Source: Chelatococcus caeni (lineage in GTDB: Bacteria; Pseudomonadota; Alphaproteobacteria; Rhizobiales; Beijerinckiaceae). Taken from it: a DNA stretch of 64,000 nucleotides. The notes beneath the pieces are model-generated. The model made no database searches. It saw only the letters and a program-made list of their open reading frames with translations, and was not told where the DNA came from. Positions 35,890 through 45,144 of the stretch are shown here, one piece after another. A program made the translations under genes and the position numbers. Numbering within the stretch: the first letter of the stretch is position 1; every line of letters starts with the position of its first letter. The stretch spans positions 784,451 through 848,450 of the forward strand of contig NZ_JACIEN010000002.1 of NCBI RefSeq assembly GCF_014196925.1, read 5' to 3'.

Positions 35890-37194
35890 ATGGCCGGGCT
35901 GAAGGGCTGGCGGGCGGCGATCATCGGCACGTCGCTCGTTCAGCAGAACCACTTTGCCGACGAGCGGTTGATCGCCACCTCGTCGCGCGGCTGGGCGGCC
36001 TGGGCCGAGGTCCTGTCGACCGGCCGCCTGTCGCTGCCGGTGTTCCACGATCGGCGCGTGCGGCCGGGATGGGAGCCGAGCAACCGGCCCGGCGGGACGC
36101 GCGGCTTCGGCGGCCTCAACTTCGGCGTCTCCGGGCAGAAGGTGCGCGACATCGAGGCGCGGCTCGGGGACGTCCTCGCGGATCGCGCGGCCTTCGACTT
36201 CATCATCGTCGATGCCGGCACCAATGACATGATGGTGGAGGCGAAGGAGACCATTCAGGCCGGGCGCGAGCGGATCTGCGACCGTTTCGTCGATGCCGGC
36301 TGCGCGGTCATCCTCCTGCCGATCCTGGCGCGCGGCACCGAGAAGTGGCCAGCCGGCGGCGCGGAGCGCGCCAAGGCGCAGTGGATCAACGAGCGCAGCC
36401 GGGCCTATGCCCGGTCGCGCGGGGGCGTGTTCCTGTTCGACTGGAACGAGCCGTGGATCGACCGGGCCTCGCCGTTCGGCGTGCCGCGTGACGGCTATTC
36501 CGACGACGGGACGCATTTCGCCCCGGCCGGCGGATATGCGGTCGGCAAGGCCCTCGCCGCCTATCTCGCCGGGCTCCTGCCGCTCCAGCCCCGCCGCACC
36601 CTGTCGCGCGACGATCGGTTCGATCCGCGCGACAACCCCCTCGGCAATCTCTGCGACGATCCCTTCCTCATCCGCGCGGCGGCGGAGGGCGAGGGCCTTC
36701 TCGTCGAGACGTCGCATGCTGTCGACGTGAAGGCAGCCTTCGCTCGCCGGCCGGACGGCCTGGGCTTCTGGCAGAAGCTGGACATCATAGGCGCCGGCGG
36801 GGATCCGGGCTCGGTCCGGCTGACGGTGCCGGTGGACGTTCCGGCCGCCGCTCTGCCCGCGGGCGGCTGGATGCAGGCGTCGGTCGAGGTCGAGGTCGGC
36901 GCCTCGCCGGCCTGGCGGGGCGTGACGCTGCGCCTCGCCGAGGATGCGCCGGACGGGCTCGTGAGCGCGGGCATGGATCCGTTCCGCGACGGCGCGGGCA
37001 AGCTCCATGCCTGGCCGGCGGAGGCGTGGTGCGGGCTGATCGCGACGCCGCCACTTCGCCCGCGGCCCGGCGGGCGGCCGAGGCTGAGCCTCGACATCCT
37101 CGTCGCGAATACCGGCGCTCGTCCCGCGACCCTCGCCGTGGGCGGCTTCGAACTGCGCGCTGTCGCCGATCCGCCTCTCGCCCCGGCGCCGTGA
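35890..37194 (+). CDS. SGNH/GDSL-type esterase with extra C-terminal beta domain
   Basis: A 434-aa protein. Block I is IIGTSLV with the nucleophile Ser, block II has GLNFGVSG (Gly), block III is VDAGTND (Asn) and block V is DDGTHFAPAGG with the catalytic Asp and His. The SGNH domain spans about residues 8-235. The remaining 200 residues look like a beta-rich accessory domain of unknown fold. No signal peptide is seen. It is the last gene of the PL15 locus, 14 bases after the SDR. Removing O-acetyl groups from imported mannuronate oligomers is the most natural role, but this is inference. Confidence 0.8.
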   Translation: MAGLKGWRAAIIGTSLVQQNHFADERLIATSSRGWAAWAEVLSTGRLSLPVFHDRRVRPGWEPSNRPGGTRGFGGLNFGVSGQKVRDIEARLGDVLADRAAFDFIIVDAGTNDMMVEAKETIQAGRERICDRFVDAGCAVILLPILARGTEKWPAGGAERAKAQWINERSRAYARSRGGVFLFDWNEPWIDRASPFGVPRDGYSDDGTHFAPAGGYAVGKALAAYLAGLLPLQPRRTLSRDDRFDPRDNPLGNLCDDPFLIRAAAEGEGLLVETSHAVDVKAAFARRPDGLGFWQKLDIIGAGGDPGSVRLTVPVDVPAAALPAGGWMQASVEVEVGASPAWRGVTLRLAEDAPDGLVSAGMDPFRDGAGKLHAWPAEAWCGLIATPPLRPRPGGRPRLSLDILVANTGARPATLAVGGFELRAVADPPLAPAP

Positions 37195-37216
37195 GGCCCG
37201 GCGAGGCGATCGTGCC

Positions 37217-37945
37217 TCAGTGGCCGAGCAGCTTGCTGAGGAACTGTTCGGCTCGTCCGCTGCGCTCCTTGCCGAAGAAGTCCTCGGTCGGCCGGTCGTC
37301 GACGATCTCGCCCTTGTCGATGAAGATGACGCGATCGGCCACCTTGCGGGCGAAGCCCATCTCGTGGGTGACGCACATCATGGTCATGCCCTCGCGCGCG
37401 AGGCTCGTCATGACGTCGAGCACCTCCGACACCATCTCCGGGTCGAGCGCCGAGGTCGGCTCGTCGAAGAGCATGGCGACCGGGTCCATGGCGAGCGCGC
37501 GGGCGATGGCGACGCGCTGCTGCTGGCCGCCTGAGAGCTGCAGCGGATATTTCTGTGCCTGCGCGGAGAGGTCCACCCGCGCCAGAAGCTGGCGGGCCTT
37601 CTCCGCCGCCTCGCTGCGGCTGCGGCCGAGCACCTTCTCCTGCGCGATCGTGAGATTGTCCATGATCGACAGGTGCGGGAAGAGCTCGAAGTTCTGGAAG
37701 ACCATGCCGACGCGCGAGCGCAGCTTCGGCAGGTCGGTGTCGGGCGCGCCGACCGACGTGCCGGCGACGGTGATCGTCCCTTCCTGAAAATCCTCGAGCC
37801 CGTTGACGCATTTGATCAGCGTCGACTTGCCCGAGCCCGAAGGGCCGCAGACCACGACCACGGCGCCCTTCTCGACCGTCGTCGTGCAGTTCTTCAGCAC
37901 CTGGAAGTCGCCGTACCATTTGCTGACGCTGTCGATGGTGATCAT
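37217..37945 (-). CDS. Polar amino-acid ABC transporter ATPase, GlnQ type
   Basis: A 242-aa ATPase: Walker [10 protein letters not shown], signature LSGGQQQR, Walker [14 protein letters not shown], switch His in CVTHEMGFA. The length and the lack of a regulatory C-terminus are as in GlnQ/HisP. It lies 14 bases after the fused oxidoreductase and is the last gene of a five-gene operon whose receptor and permease are at the other end (43453-41842). The operon thus encloses two catabolic enzymes within one importer. Confidence 0.93.
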   Translation of the reverse strand: MITIDSVSKWYGDFQVLKNCTTTVEKGAVVVVCGPSGSGKSTLIKCVNGLEDFQEGTITVAGTSVGAPDTDLPKLRSRVGMVFQNFELFPHLSIMDNLTIAQEKVLGRSRSEAAEKARQLLARVDLSAQAQKYPLQLSGGQQQRVAIARALAMDPVAMLFDEPTSALDPEMVSEVLDVMTSLAREGMTMMCVTHEMGFARKVADRVIFIDKGEIVDDRPTEDFFGKERSGRAEQFLSKLLGH

Positions 37946-37959
37946 GGCGGGGCTCCTCG

Positions 37960-40848
37960 TCAGGTGCCGAAGCGGGCGATGGAGAAGGCGGCGACGTCCT
38001 GGTCCGTGCGGCCGCGCGTGATGAGATCGGCAGTAATGCGGCCGACCATGGGGCCGAGCGTGTAGCCGTTCGACGTGACGGCGTTGAAGAAGCCGGGCCG
38101 TGCCGGATGCTCGCCGAGGATCGGCGCGCCGTCGATGTTGATGTTCATCGCAGCCCAGCTGCGGATCACGTTGAGCCGGCGCAGCGCGGGCACGACGTGC
38201 TGTGCCACCCAGAGATTGCCCTCGAGGCTGGCGCGCAGCGGCCGCGGGCGCCGGTGGACGGGATCGAGCCCCGCCGTCCAGCCGCCGCCGATAATGACAT
38301 TGCCGTTCGCCGCCTGTTTCAGCGTGAGATGCCGGTCGGCATGGGCGACGAGATGCGACACGAGCGGCGCCACCGCCTCGGTCACGATCATTTGCAGCGG
38401 AGCGCCGAAGACGGGCACGGTGATGCCGGCCATGCGGCCGATCTCGCCGGCGAAGGCGCCGGCGGCATTGACGATGCGTCCGGCGTGGATCGTTCCGCGG
38501 TTCGTCCGCACGTGATAGTCCGACCCGTCGGCCTCGATGCCCGTCACCTCGGTATCGGAAACGACCTTGGCGCCGGCGGCCAGCGCGAGGTCCAGCACCG
38601 CCTGGGTCGCGACGAGCGGATTGATCTTGCCCTCCTGCGGGCAATAGGCGGCGCCGATGAAGCGCTCGTCGAGGGCCGGCTCGAGCCGGCGCAGGGTCGC
38701 CGCGTCGATGACGTCGCAGTCGACGCCCTGCGCGCGCTCGATCAGCGTCTTGCCCACGAGGAAGGCGAGCTGCTCCTCCGTCTCCGCCATCATGAGCCCG
38801 CCGGTGATCTTCACCTCGATGTCGCGGGTGGTCTCGCGCGCCAGCTCCTGCCACAGCGAGATCGACTGCAGTTGCAGCGGCAGGGTGCGGGCGGCGGGCG
38901 AGCCGCCGCCTTCGGCCCTGGCGCCGTGGTCGAAGGACAGGAGCTGCGCATGCAGGCTGCCGGCATTGCCGCCTGAGGCCTGGCCGTTGGGGCGCCCGCG
39001 GTCGAGCACCACGACCTCCCGGCCGGCACGCGCGAGGAACAGCGCCGTCGACAGCCCGGCGATGCCGGCGCCGACGATGACCGTATCGGCCGCGGTGACA
39101 TCGAGCGGCGGCAAGCCGGTCCGCGGCTGGGAGGGCGGCAGCAGCACCCGCTTGTGCCCGCCCCACTCCGGCTTCTCGACCGCGAGGGCGGCAAGCGGCA
39201 CGGGGCGCAGCGGCATCTGCGGCGCGAGGAAGCCGGCCTCTTCCTTCGGCGGCATCAGGAAGGCAGCGAGGCGCGGGGTGCAGTAGCGGCCCTGGCAGCG
39301 GCCCATGCCCGCGCGGGTGAGGCGCTTCAGGGTCGCCAGATCGCCGGCACTGGCCTCGGCGGCGGTCTCTTGCAGCGCCGCGCGCGTCACGGCTTCGCAG
39401 CGGCAGAGGATCGTATTGTTGTCCGCGTCGGCGAGGCCCGGCTCCTCTGCGGCGAAGAGCCGCCATAAGGCCTTCTGGAAGCGGCGATGGCGTCCGAGCC
39501 TTCGCCGTGCGGCTTGGTCGTCGCCGGTGCCGCGGCCGAGGCGGCGCAGGCTCTCGGCCCCGGTGAGACGCCCCTGCGCCATGGCGATATGGGCGCCGCC
39601 GAAGGCGCCGGCCTCGCCGACGACGAAGATATCGGCAAGGGAGGTCGCCCCGGTATCGTCGCGCATGACTTCCAGATGCGGAAAGCCGTCAGCGCTCACC
39701 GTGTGGGCACAGCCGAGCAGCCGCGGCAGCTCGTTGGCGGGCGCGAAACGCTCGCCGATGCAGACGGCATCGACTGCGAACGGCCGCTCCTCACCCTTCG
39801 CCCCGACGAGCACGGCCCGCCTCGCCCGTCCTTCTCCTTCGACGCGGGCGAGGCGAGCGCGCCAGAGCACCGGCACGCCGTGCCGCTTCAAGGTCGCGAG
39901 CTGGCGGAGGCCCGCCACGGCGAGCGACGGCTCCGCCCGCATCAGCGCCATCGCCTCGCCGGGTCGCGTCCAGGGGGCGGGGGCCGCCTCGGCGACGGCG
40001 ACGACATGGGCGCCGCCGCGCGCGAGCTCCGCCGCCACCTGCAGATTGAGCGGGCCGTTGCCGGCGACGAGGATGCGCTCGCCCGGCGCGACGCCGTAGC
40101 TGCGCACCAGCGTCTGCGCGGCGCCTGTCGTCATGACGCCGGGCAGGGTCCAGCCGGGGAAGGGGCGCGGCTGCTCGAAGGCACCAGTGGCAATGACGAG
40201 GATGCGCGGCCTGACGTAGCCGGCCCTGCCTTCGCGCAGATAGCCGATGACGAGCCGCTCGTCCTCGCGAAAGGCGCCCCACAGCAGCGTGTCACCGCGC
40301 AGCTCCGCCCCGGCCTCGCTCGCGGCGGTGATCAGGGCGGCGCCTGCGCGGGCCTGCGCATCGGGACCCTCGGGCGGGGCGCTGCCGGACGAGGCGGGCT
40401 GCTTGAAATATTGGCCGCCCGGCATCGGCCGCTCGTCGACCACAAGGACGGAGGCTCCGCCGCGGGCCGCGACCTCGGCCGCCGACAGGCCGCCGGGGCC
40501 GGCGCCGATGACGAGGATATCGACCTCTTCCTCGGGCAGGGCGGCCCGGGGCACGGCGGCGAGGTCGGTGCCGGTGCTGACGTCGGGGATGGCCGGCTGC
40601 GAAGCGACGATCATCCCGGCCGCCGCCTTCACCAGGCAGGCGCGCTGGCTCGCCCGGCCATCCACTGTGACGAGGCAGTCGTGGCAGACGCCCATGCCGC
40701 AGAAGGGCCCGCGCGGCGCGCCGTCCTTGCCGCGGCAGGTGGTGTTGAGGCCATTCGCGAAGAGGGCGGCGGCGATCGTCTCGCCGGCGCGGGCGGGCAG
40801 GTCACGGCCGTCGAAGCGGATGGTGATCGCTTCCTCAGTGCTTCCCAT
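37960..40848 (-). CDS. Three-in-one FAD/[2Fe-2S] oxidoreductase (HcnABC / opine oxidase / D-hydroxyproline dehydrogenase type fusion)
   Basis: A 962-aa protein that joins what are normally three subunits. Residues about 5-85: a [2Fe-2S] ferredoxin domain with C50, C55, C58, C71. Residues about 108-470: an FAD/NAD(P)-binding oxidoreductase (VIGAGPGG at 113-120). Residues 482-523: a BFD-like [2Fe-2S] site (C482, C484, C518, C523; LCRCE ... GRCQGRYC). Residues about 588-962: a D-amino-acid-oxidase-like FAD domain ([11 protein letters not shown]). The start MGSTEEA at 40848 is preferred to an upstream ATG at 40992 that adds low-complexity residues. It would oxidise a secondary amino acid, an opine or an imino acid. 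It is 40 bases downstream of a DapA-family enzyme. Confidence 0.88.
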   Translation of the reverse strand: MGSTEEAITIRFDGRDLPARAGETIAAALFANGLNTTCRGKDGAPRGPFCGMGVCHDCLVTVDGRASQRACLVKAAAGMIVASQPAIPDVSTGTDLAAVPRAALPEEEVDILVIGAGPGGLSAAEVAARGGASVLVVDERPMPGGQYFKQPASSGSAPPEGPDAQARAGAALITAASEAGAELRGDTLLWGAFREDERLVIGYLREGRAGYVRPRILVIATGAFEQPRPFPGWTLPGVMTTGAAQTLVRSYGVAPGERILVAGNGPLNLQVAAELARGGAHVVAVAEAAPAPWTRPGEAMALMRAEPSLAVAGLRQLATLKRHGVPVLWRARLARVEGEGRARRAVLVGAKGEERPFAVDAVCIGERFAPANELPRLLGCAHTVSADGFPHLEVMRDDTGATSLADIFVVGEAGAFGGAHIAMAQGRLTGAESLRRLGRGTGDDQAARRRLGRHRRFQKALWRLFAAEEPGLADADNNTILCRCEAVTRAALQETAAEASAGDLATLKRLTRAGMGRCQGRYCTPRLAAFLMPPKEEAGFLAPQMPLRPVPLAALAVEKPEWGGHKRVLLPPSQPRTGLPPLDVTAADTVIVGAGIAGLSTALFLARAGREVVVLDRGRPNGQASGGNAGSLHAQLLSFDHGARAEGGGSPAARTLPLQLQSISLWQELARETTRDIEVKITGGLMMAETEEQLAFLVGKTLIERAQGVDCDVIDAATLRRLEPALDERFIGAAYCPQEGKINPLVATQAVLDLALAAGAKVVSDTEVTGIEADGSDYHVRTNRGTIHAGRIVNAAGAFAGEIGRMAGITVPVFGAPLQMIVTEAVAPLVSHLVAHADRHLTLKQAANGNVIIGGGWTAGLDPVHRRPRPLRASLEGNLWVAQHVVPALRRLNVIRSWAAMNINIDGAPILGEHPARPGFFNAVTSNGYTLGPMVGRITADLITRGRTDQDVAAFSIARFGT

Positions 40849-40888
40849 GGGCCTCAGGCGCACCGTCGCTTCCCCCGTGTCGGCCGCC

Positions 40889-41779
40889 TCACGCGGCAAA
40901 TTGCAGGCCGAACGCCTCGACCAGCCGGCGCATCTCGGCATCGACGGTGGCGGGCAGGGGCAGGCGTGGCGGGCGCGGCGCGCCGGCGTCAAAGCCCATG
41001 TGCGTCAGCAGCGATTTCGTGCCGGCGACATAACGCTGGCCGCCGACGGCCTCGATAACGGGCAACCACTGGAGATAGAGCGCGCGCGCCTCGGGGATGT
41101 TCCCCTCGTCGGCGACGAGGGAGAAGAGGCGGGCGAGCGGTTCCGGCGCCACGTTCGAGGCGACGGCCACCCAGCCCTCGGCGCCCTCGACGAAGGATTC
41201 GAAGCCGAGAATGCCGCCGAAGACGGTCATGCGTTCGCCGCACAGGCGGATGATGTCGCGCACGCGCGTCACCTCCAGCGTCGATTCCTTGATGTAGTCG
41301 CAGCCGTCGATGGCCGCGAGCCGCGCCACCAGCTCCGGCCTCAGGTCGACATTGGCCGTTGCCGGGTTGTTGTACACCATGATCGGGATGCCGATGGCCT
41401 CGGCGACGGTCTTGTAATGGCGATAGAGCTCGTCGTCGGTCGGCGTCGAATAGAAGGGCGGGATGATCATGACGCCGTCGGCGCCGAGGGCCTCGGCCTC
41501 GCGGCTGAGGCGCACGACCTCGCGCGTGTCTTCCGCGCCGGTGCCGACGAGGACGGGCACGCGTCCTGCCACGGTGCGGATCACCGTCTCGGTGATCGCC
41601 GTGCGCTCGTCCGGCGACAGGGACAGGAACTCGCCCGTCGAGCCCAGGGGGATGAGCCCGTGGATGCCCTCGCGGACCTGCCAGTCGGTGAAGGCGGCGA
41701 GCGCATCGAGGTCCACGTTGCCGGCCTCGTCATAGGGGGTGATCATCACCGTATAGGTGCCGCGAAAGGTCTTTGTCAT
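40889..41779 (-). CDS. DapA-family enzyme, possible imino-acid deaminase or aldolase
   Basis: A 296-aa (beta/alpha)8 protein. The Schiff-base Lys lies in DYIKEST near residue 162, the Tyr in MVYNNPA near 134, and the substrate loop reads PLGSTGEF (GSTGE for the common GTTGE), so the full catalytic set is present. MTKTFRGTYTVMITPYDEAG starts at 41779. In hydroxyproline catabolism a DapA-family deaminase acts on the product of a flavin dehydrogenase like the one encoded downstream. That would fit here, but dihydrodipicolinate synthase, N-acetylneuraminate lyase and keto-acid aldolases share this fold. Confidence 0.85.
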   Translation of the reverse strand: MTKTFRGTYTVMITPYDEAGNVDLDALAAFTDWQVREGIHGLIPLGSTGEFLSLSPDERTAITETVIRTVAGRVPVLVGTGAEDTREVVRLSREAEALGADGVMIIPPFYSTPTDDELYRHYKTVAEAIGIPIMVYNNPATANVDLRPELVARLAAIDGCDYIKESTLEVTRVRDIIRLCGERMTVFGGILGFESFVEGAEGWVAVASNVAPEPLARLFSLVADEGNIPEARALYLQWLPVIEAVGGQRYVAGTKSLLTHMGFDAGAPRPPRLPLPATVDAEMRRLVEAFGLQFAA

Positions 41780-41841
41780 GTCTTTGCCCGCGGCTGCGGC
41801 CGCGCCTTGCCCTTGATTGCCGTTGTCGTTGGTTCCTGCCG

Positions 41842-42537
41842 TCAGCGCTGTTCGGTGGCGCTGCCGAGTTGCTGGTAGGCGCGGCCGAAGCGGCGCTCGA
41901 TGCGGCGCTGCACGATGTCCCACAGCGTCGTCATGACGAGGTAGTAGATGGCGGCCACCGCGAAGAGCTCCAGCACCATGAAGCGCTCCTGGATCAGCAC
42001 CTGCGTGCGGCGCAGCAGCTCCTCCATGGAGATGACGGAGGTGACGGAGGTCGTCTTCAGGAGCCCGTTCACGGAGTTGCCGAGGGGCGGGATGATGATG
42101 CGCAGCGCCTGCGGCATGACGATGTAGCGCATGATCTGCGCCTCGCGCATGCCGAGCGCCCGCGCCGCCCGCACCTGGCCCTGCGGCACGGCCGTGATGC
42201 CGGCGCGCACGATCTCGGCGAGATAGGCGGCCTCGTTGAGGGTGAGGCCGATCAGCGCCGATTCCACAACGCTGAGCTTGATGCCGAGCTGCGGCAGGCC
42301 CGTGTAGATGACGATGAGCTGCACGAGCAGCGGCGTGCCGCGGAACAGCCAGATGTAGCCGGCAGCCGGCGCCGACAGCAGCCGGCTCGGCGCCATCTTC
42401 ATCAGGGCCAGCACGAAGCCGAGAACGAGCCCGCCGATGATGGCAACCGCCGTGAGCCAGAGCGTCGTGAAGGCGCCGCCGAGGATGAAGGGGTTGGTCA
42501 GATAGTCGAAGAAGCCCGACCAGTTCCAGATCTGCAT
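41842..42537 (-). CDS. Polar amino-acid ABC transporter permease
   Basis: A 231-aa permease of the HisMQ type: AGYIWLFRGTPLLVQLIVIY and EIVRAGITAVPQGQVRAARA with the EAA loop. The start MQIWNWSGF at 42537 is preferred; a GTG one codon upstream is possible. It is the only permease gene of this importer, so it should work as a homodimer. It lies 79 bases after the receptor gene. Confidence 0.93.
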   Translation of the reverse strand: MQIWNWSGFFDYLTNPFILGGAFTTLWLTAVAIIGGLVLGFVLALMKMAPSRLLSAPAAGYIWLFRGTPLLVQLIVIYTGLPQLGIKLSVVESALIGLTLNEAAYLAEIVRAGITAVPQGQVRAARALGMREAQIMRYIVMPQALRIIIPPLGNSVNGLLKTTSVTSVISMEELLRRTQVLIQERFMVLELFAVAAIYYLVMTTLWDIVQRRIERRFGRAYQQLGSATEQR

Positions 42538-42616
42538 CACGTGCTCCAGCCTTCGCGCTCCCGTGCGGGTATCGGCGGACCGTGGCGCGGTCCGCCGCGC
42601 ATTAGAGCCGGCCCGC

Positions 42617-43453
42617 CTACATGCCGGGGCCGGCGAGGGCGAGCTCCCCGTCCGTCGGCACGACGCCATAAGCGTCGAAGAGCTTCTGGTAGGCGCCGTC
42701 GGCCTTCATCTCGTTGAGCACCTTGAGCGCCGCCTCGGCGAGGTCCTTCTTGGCGAAGGCGAGCGCGACAGGCGTGGCGTAGAGCCCGGAGATGGCGCGG
42801 TCGAAATCGCCGCGGTCGGCATATTCCTTGGCGACGCCGTCGATCGAGACGACCGCCTCGACCTGGCCGGCGCGCAGCGCCTGATAGGCGAGGGCGAAAT
42901 TGTCGAAGGTGCGGATGGTGAGGGGCGCGAGGCCCTTCCCCTTCAGCTCCTCGCTCAGCTGCTTCGTCTTGTTCTCCTCGAAGCCGCCGATCTCGACGCC
43001 GACCGTCTTGCCGGCGAGATCCTCGGGCTTCGTCACCGTCGCGCCCTTGCCGGCGGGGACGGACAGGCTGATCGCCTGCTTCTCATAGGGGATCATGTAC
43101 ATCAGCTTGGCGCGCTCGGGCGTGAAGAAGATGCCGGTGTTGATCATGTCCCAGCGGCCGGACTGCAGGCCCGGGATCATCGCCGAGAACTCGATGCGGA
43201 TGTATTCGGGCGTGAGGCAGAGGCGCTTGGCGACCTCCTTGCCGAGCTCGACGCGCATGCCCTTGAGCTCGCCCGACTGGTCGATGAACTGCAGCGGCGG
43301 CAGCGTGGGGTTCGTCGACATGACGAGCTTGCCGGCACCGATGAGCGCCGTGTCGGGCACGGCGGGCTTGCAGTCGGCGGCGAGTGCAGCGCCGCTCGTC
43401 AGGAGGGCGAGGCCGAGGACGGCGGAAAGGCGGAACGATGCGGTTCTGAACAT
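42617..43453 (-). CDS. Polar amino-acid ABC transporter substrate-binding protein
   Basis: A 278-aa receptor with a clear signal peptide (MFRTASFRLSAVLGLALLTS, cleavage near ALA-A). The mature part has LVMSTNPTLPPLQFIDQSGE, GMRVELGKEVAKRL and GRWDMINTGIFFTPERAKLM, the order seen in PAAT-family receptors; the ligand-holding Arg and Asp positions are in place. It is the first gene of the operon receptor-permease-DapA-oxidoreductase-ATPase. The ligand should be an amino acid or a conjugate that the fused oxidoreductase can oxidise. Confidence 0.93.
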   Translation of the reverse strand: MFRTASFRLSAVLGLALLTSGAALAADCKPAVPDTALIGAGKLVMSTNPTLPPLQFIDQSGELKGMRVELGKEVAKRLCLTPEYIRIEFSAMIPGLQSGRWDMINTGIFFTPERAKLMYMIPYEKQAISLSVPAGKGATVTKPEDLAGKTVGVEIGGFEENKTKQLSEELKGKGLAPLTIRTFDNFALAYQALRAGQVEAVVSIDGVAKEYADRGDFDRAISGLYATPVALAFAKKDLAEAALKVLNEMKADGAYQKLFDAYGVVPTDGELALAGPGM

Positions 43454-43538
43454 GGCTGTCCCCTCTGTGGGACCCCGGCCAATGCCGGGCGTTGCGGCGA
43501 TGTTGGCAGTGGAATCAGTGTGCCATTGAGCATTCTAC

Positions 43539-43548
43539 TGGTATACCA
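43539..43548. promoter_or_regulatory. Perfect palindrome TGGTATACCA upstream of the receptor gene
   Basis: It matches the GTATAC-centred operators of FCD-type GntR regulators (TnGTATACnA form). It lies 86 bases upstream of the receptor start and downstream of the GntR gene ending at 43636, in an AT-rich pocket. This is a strong operator candidate for one of the two GntR proteins next to it. Confidence 0.65.
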
Positions 43549-43635
43549 ATTTAATGCATGGAATGTACGATCACGCAAGCGCGCCGCTGCGCGATTGTTG
43601 GGCAGGCGGTGCTGATAAGACGGTCCTTCGCCCCC

Positions 43636-44286
43636 TCAGAGGCCGGCGAGCGTGCGCTTGCGGACCTTGCGGATGTGCTCGGCCATGGCGGCCTTGACCT
43701 TGTCGGCGTCGCGGGCGGTGAGGGCCGTGACGAGCTTGCGGTGATCGACCAGCCCGGCGCTCAGGCGCATGGGCACCGTCTGGCGCTCGAAGATCTTGGT
43801 GTAGCGCCGCATCTCGTGGATGGTGCGGGCGAGGAAGGGGTTGCCGCTGCGCTCGGCGAGCGTGCCGTGCAAGGCGTCGTCGAAGGTCCAATGCTGCTCG
43901 GCCGTCGGCTCCTGCGTGTTCTCCAGCGTGGTGAGGAGCGTGTCGAGCCGTCCGATCTCCTCGTCCGTGATCCGCGGCGTTGCGAGGGCGGCCGCCTGCG
44001 GCTCGACGAGGGCGCGCAGGTCGAGGCTATGGAGGTAGTCCTGCAGGGTGATGACGCGCACGGTGAGCAGTCGCTCCGTCAGGCGCACCAGCATGCCTTC
44101 GCCTTCGAGCCGGTTGAGGGCGTCGCGCATGGGGCTGCGCGAGACGCCGAGGGCGGCCGCGAGCTTGCGTTCCTGGATGACCGAGCCACCGGGCAGGCGG
44201 CAGCTCAGGATGTCGCCGAGCACGGCGCGATAGACGTTGTCGGCGAGTTTGCCGGTCTCATTGGTGATGCTGCGGTCGCTGGCCAT
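43636..44286 (-). CDS. GntR-family regulator (FCD domain)
   Basis: A 216-aa regulator. Winged HTH at about residues 12-75 (VYRAVLGDILSCRLPGGSVI, ALGVSRSPMRDALNRLEGEG) and an FCD domain (ALVEPQAAALATPRITDEEI, DDALHGTLAERSGNPFLART, DHRKLVTALTARD). MASDRSI at 44286 is chosen over an ATG at 44529, which adds a non-conserved 81-residue leader. It is on the same strand as the receptor operon and 182 bases from it, with the TGGTATACCA site in between. Confidence 0.9.
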   Translation of the reverse strand: MASDRSITNETGKLADNVYRAVLGDILSCRLPGGSVIQERKLAAALGVSRSPMRDALNRLEGEGMLVRLTERLLTVRVITLQDYLHSLDLRALVEPQAAALATPRITDEEIGRLDTLLTTLENTQEPTAEQHWTFDDALHGTLAERSGNPFLARTIHEMRRYTKIFERQTVPMRLSAGLVDHRKLVTALTARDADKVKAAMAEHIRKVRKRTLAGL

Positions 44287-44398
44287 GCCGTCTCGCCCAT
44301 TCTGTCGGCGGCAGGGTGCCGCTCGCGCGATTATCCGGAGTGCGGCTAGCTTGTCGATAGCCGGTATGCCGATGGCGCTTCGCCGGCATGCCGGCAGG

Positions 44399-45055
44399 TC
44401 AGGCGACAAGGTCGAGGGCGTAGCGATAAAGGCTGCGGATGTGCGTCTGCACGGCGCGGCGTGCCGCCTTGGCATCACCGGCCTCGAGAGCGTCGAGAAT
44501 GGCGATGTGTTCCGATGAATCGGGGCCAAGCCGGTCGGCGAGCTGGGCGATCTCGAAGAGGCGCGTCGTCACCCGGAGCGAGCGGATCATCTGCGCCATC
44601 ACCGCATTGCCGCAGGCGGCGATATAGAGCTCGTGCACGGAGGTGTCGGAGCGCCAGTGCGTCTCGATGTCGTAGACCGGTGCCGAGACCAGCGCATCGA
44701 TCTCCTCGCGCGCGGCGCGGATGCGGCCGCGGTCGATGCGGCCGATGGCGAGCGCCGCCGCCTCGGGCTCGAGGATCTCCCGCAGTTTCAGGCTCTGCAG
44801 ATATTCGGCGAGATCGACATTGCGCACCATGAAGGAGCGGTGCGCCGCCTTGACGACGAGGCCCTCGCCTTCGAGCCGCTGCAGGGCCTCGCGCAGCGGC
44901 GTGCGCGAGATGCCGAGCGCCTCGGCGAGCTTGGCCTCGACGATGACCTCGCCGCCACGCAGGCGGCGCGTATGAATCATGTGCGAGACGATCCGGTGGG
45001 CCTGGCTCGACAGATTCTCGTGCGTCTCGTGCGCTGCTGCTTCATTGACGGCCAT
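44399..45055 (-). CDS. GntR-family regulator (FCD domain)
   Basis: A 218-aa regulator, paralogous to its neighbour. Winged HTH at about residues 16-78 (ALGISRTPLREALQRLEGEG) and FCD domain (ILEPEAAALAIGRIDRGRIR, SVHELYIAACGNAVMAQMIR, HIAILDALEAGD). It lies between the hydantoinase gene and the other GntR gene; a hairpin separates it from the former. Which of the two GntR proteins controls the hydantoinase and which the importer operon cannot be told from position alone. Confidence 0.9.
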   Translation of the reverse strand: MAVNEAAAHETHENLSSQAHRIVSHMIHTRRLRGGEVIVEAKLAEALGISRTPLREALQRLEGEGLVVKAAHRSFMVRNVDLAEYLQSLKLREILEPEAAALAIGRIDRGRIRAAREEIDALVSAPVYDIETHWRSDTSVHELYIAACGNAVMAQMIRSLRVTTRLFEIAQLADRLGPDSSEHIAILDALEAGDAKAARRAVQTHIRSLYRYALDLVA

Positions 45056-45070
45056 GGCCGCTCCGGTGCG

Positions 45071-45092
45071 AAAGGCGGGGCGAATCCCCGCC
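45071..45092 (-). terminator. Terminator hairpin after the dihydropyrimidinase gene
   Basis: Read on the minus strand, GGCGGGG-ATTCG-CCCCGCC is a perfect 7-bp stem followed by TTT. It ends the hydantoinase transcript 53 bases after its stop codon, so the downstream GntR gene probably has its own promoter. Confidence 0.6.
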
Positions 45093-45144
45093 CGATCTTA
45101 TGCGAGCGTCGCGGTCCGCTCCATGCCGGCCGGGCGCCGCCCTG

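Noticed and set aside
40889..41779. Calling this gene hypD (hydroxyproline pathway deaminase)
   Set aside because: The epimerase and semialdehyde dehydrogenase of the pathway are absent and the fold is shared by many enzymes, so no symbol was assigned.
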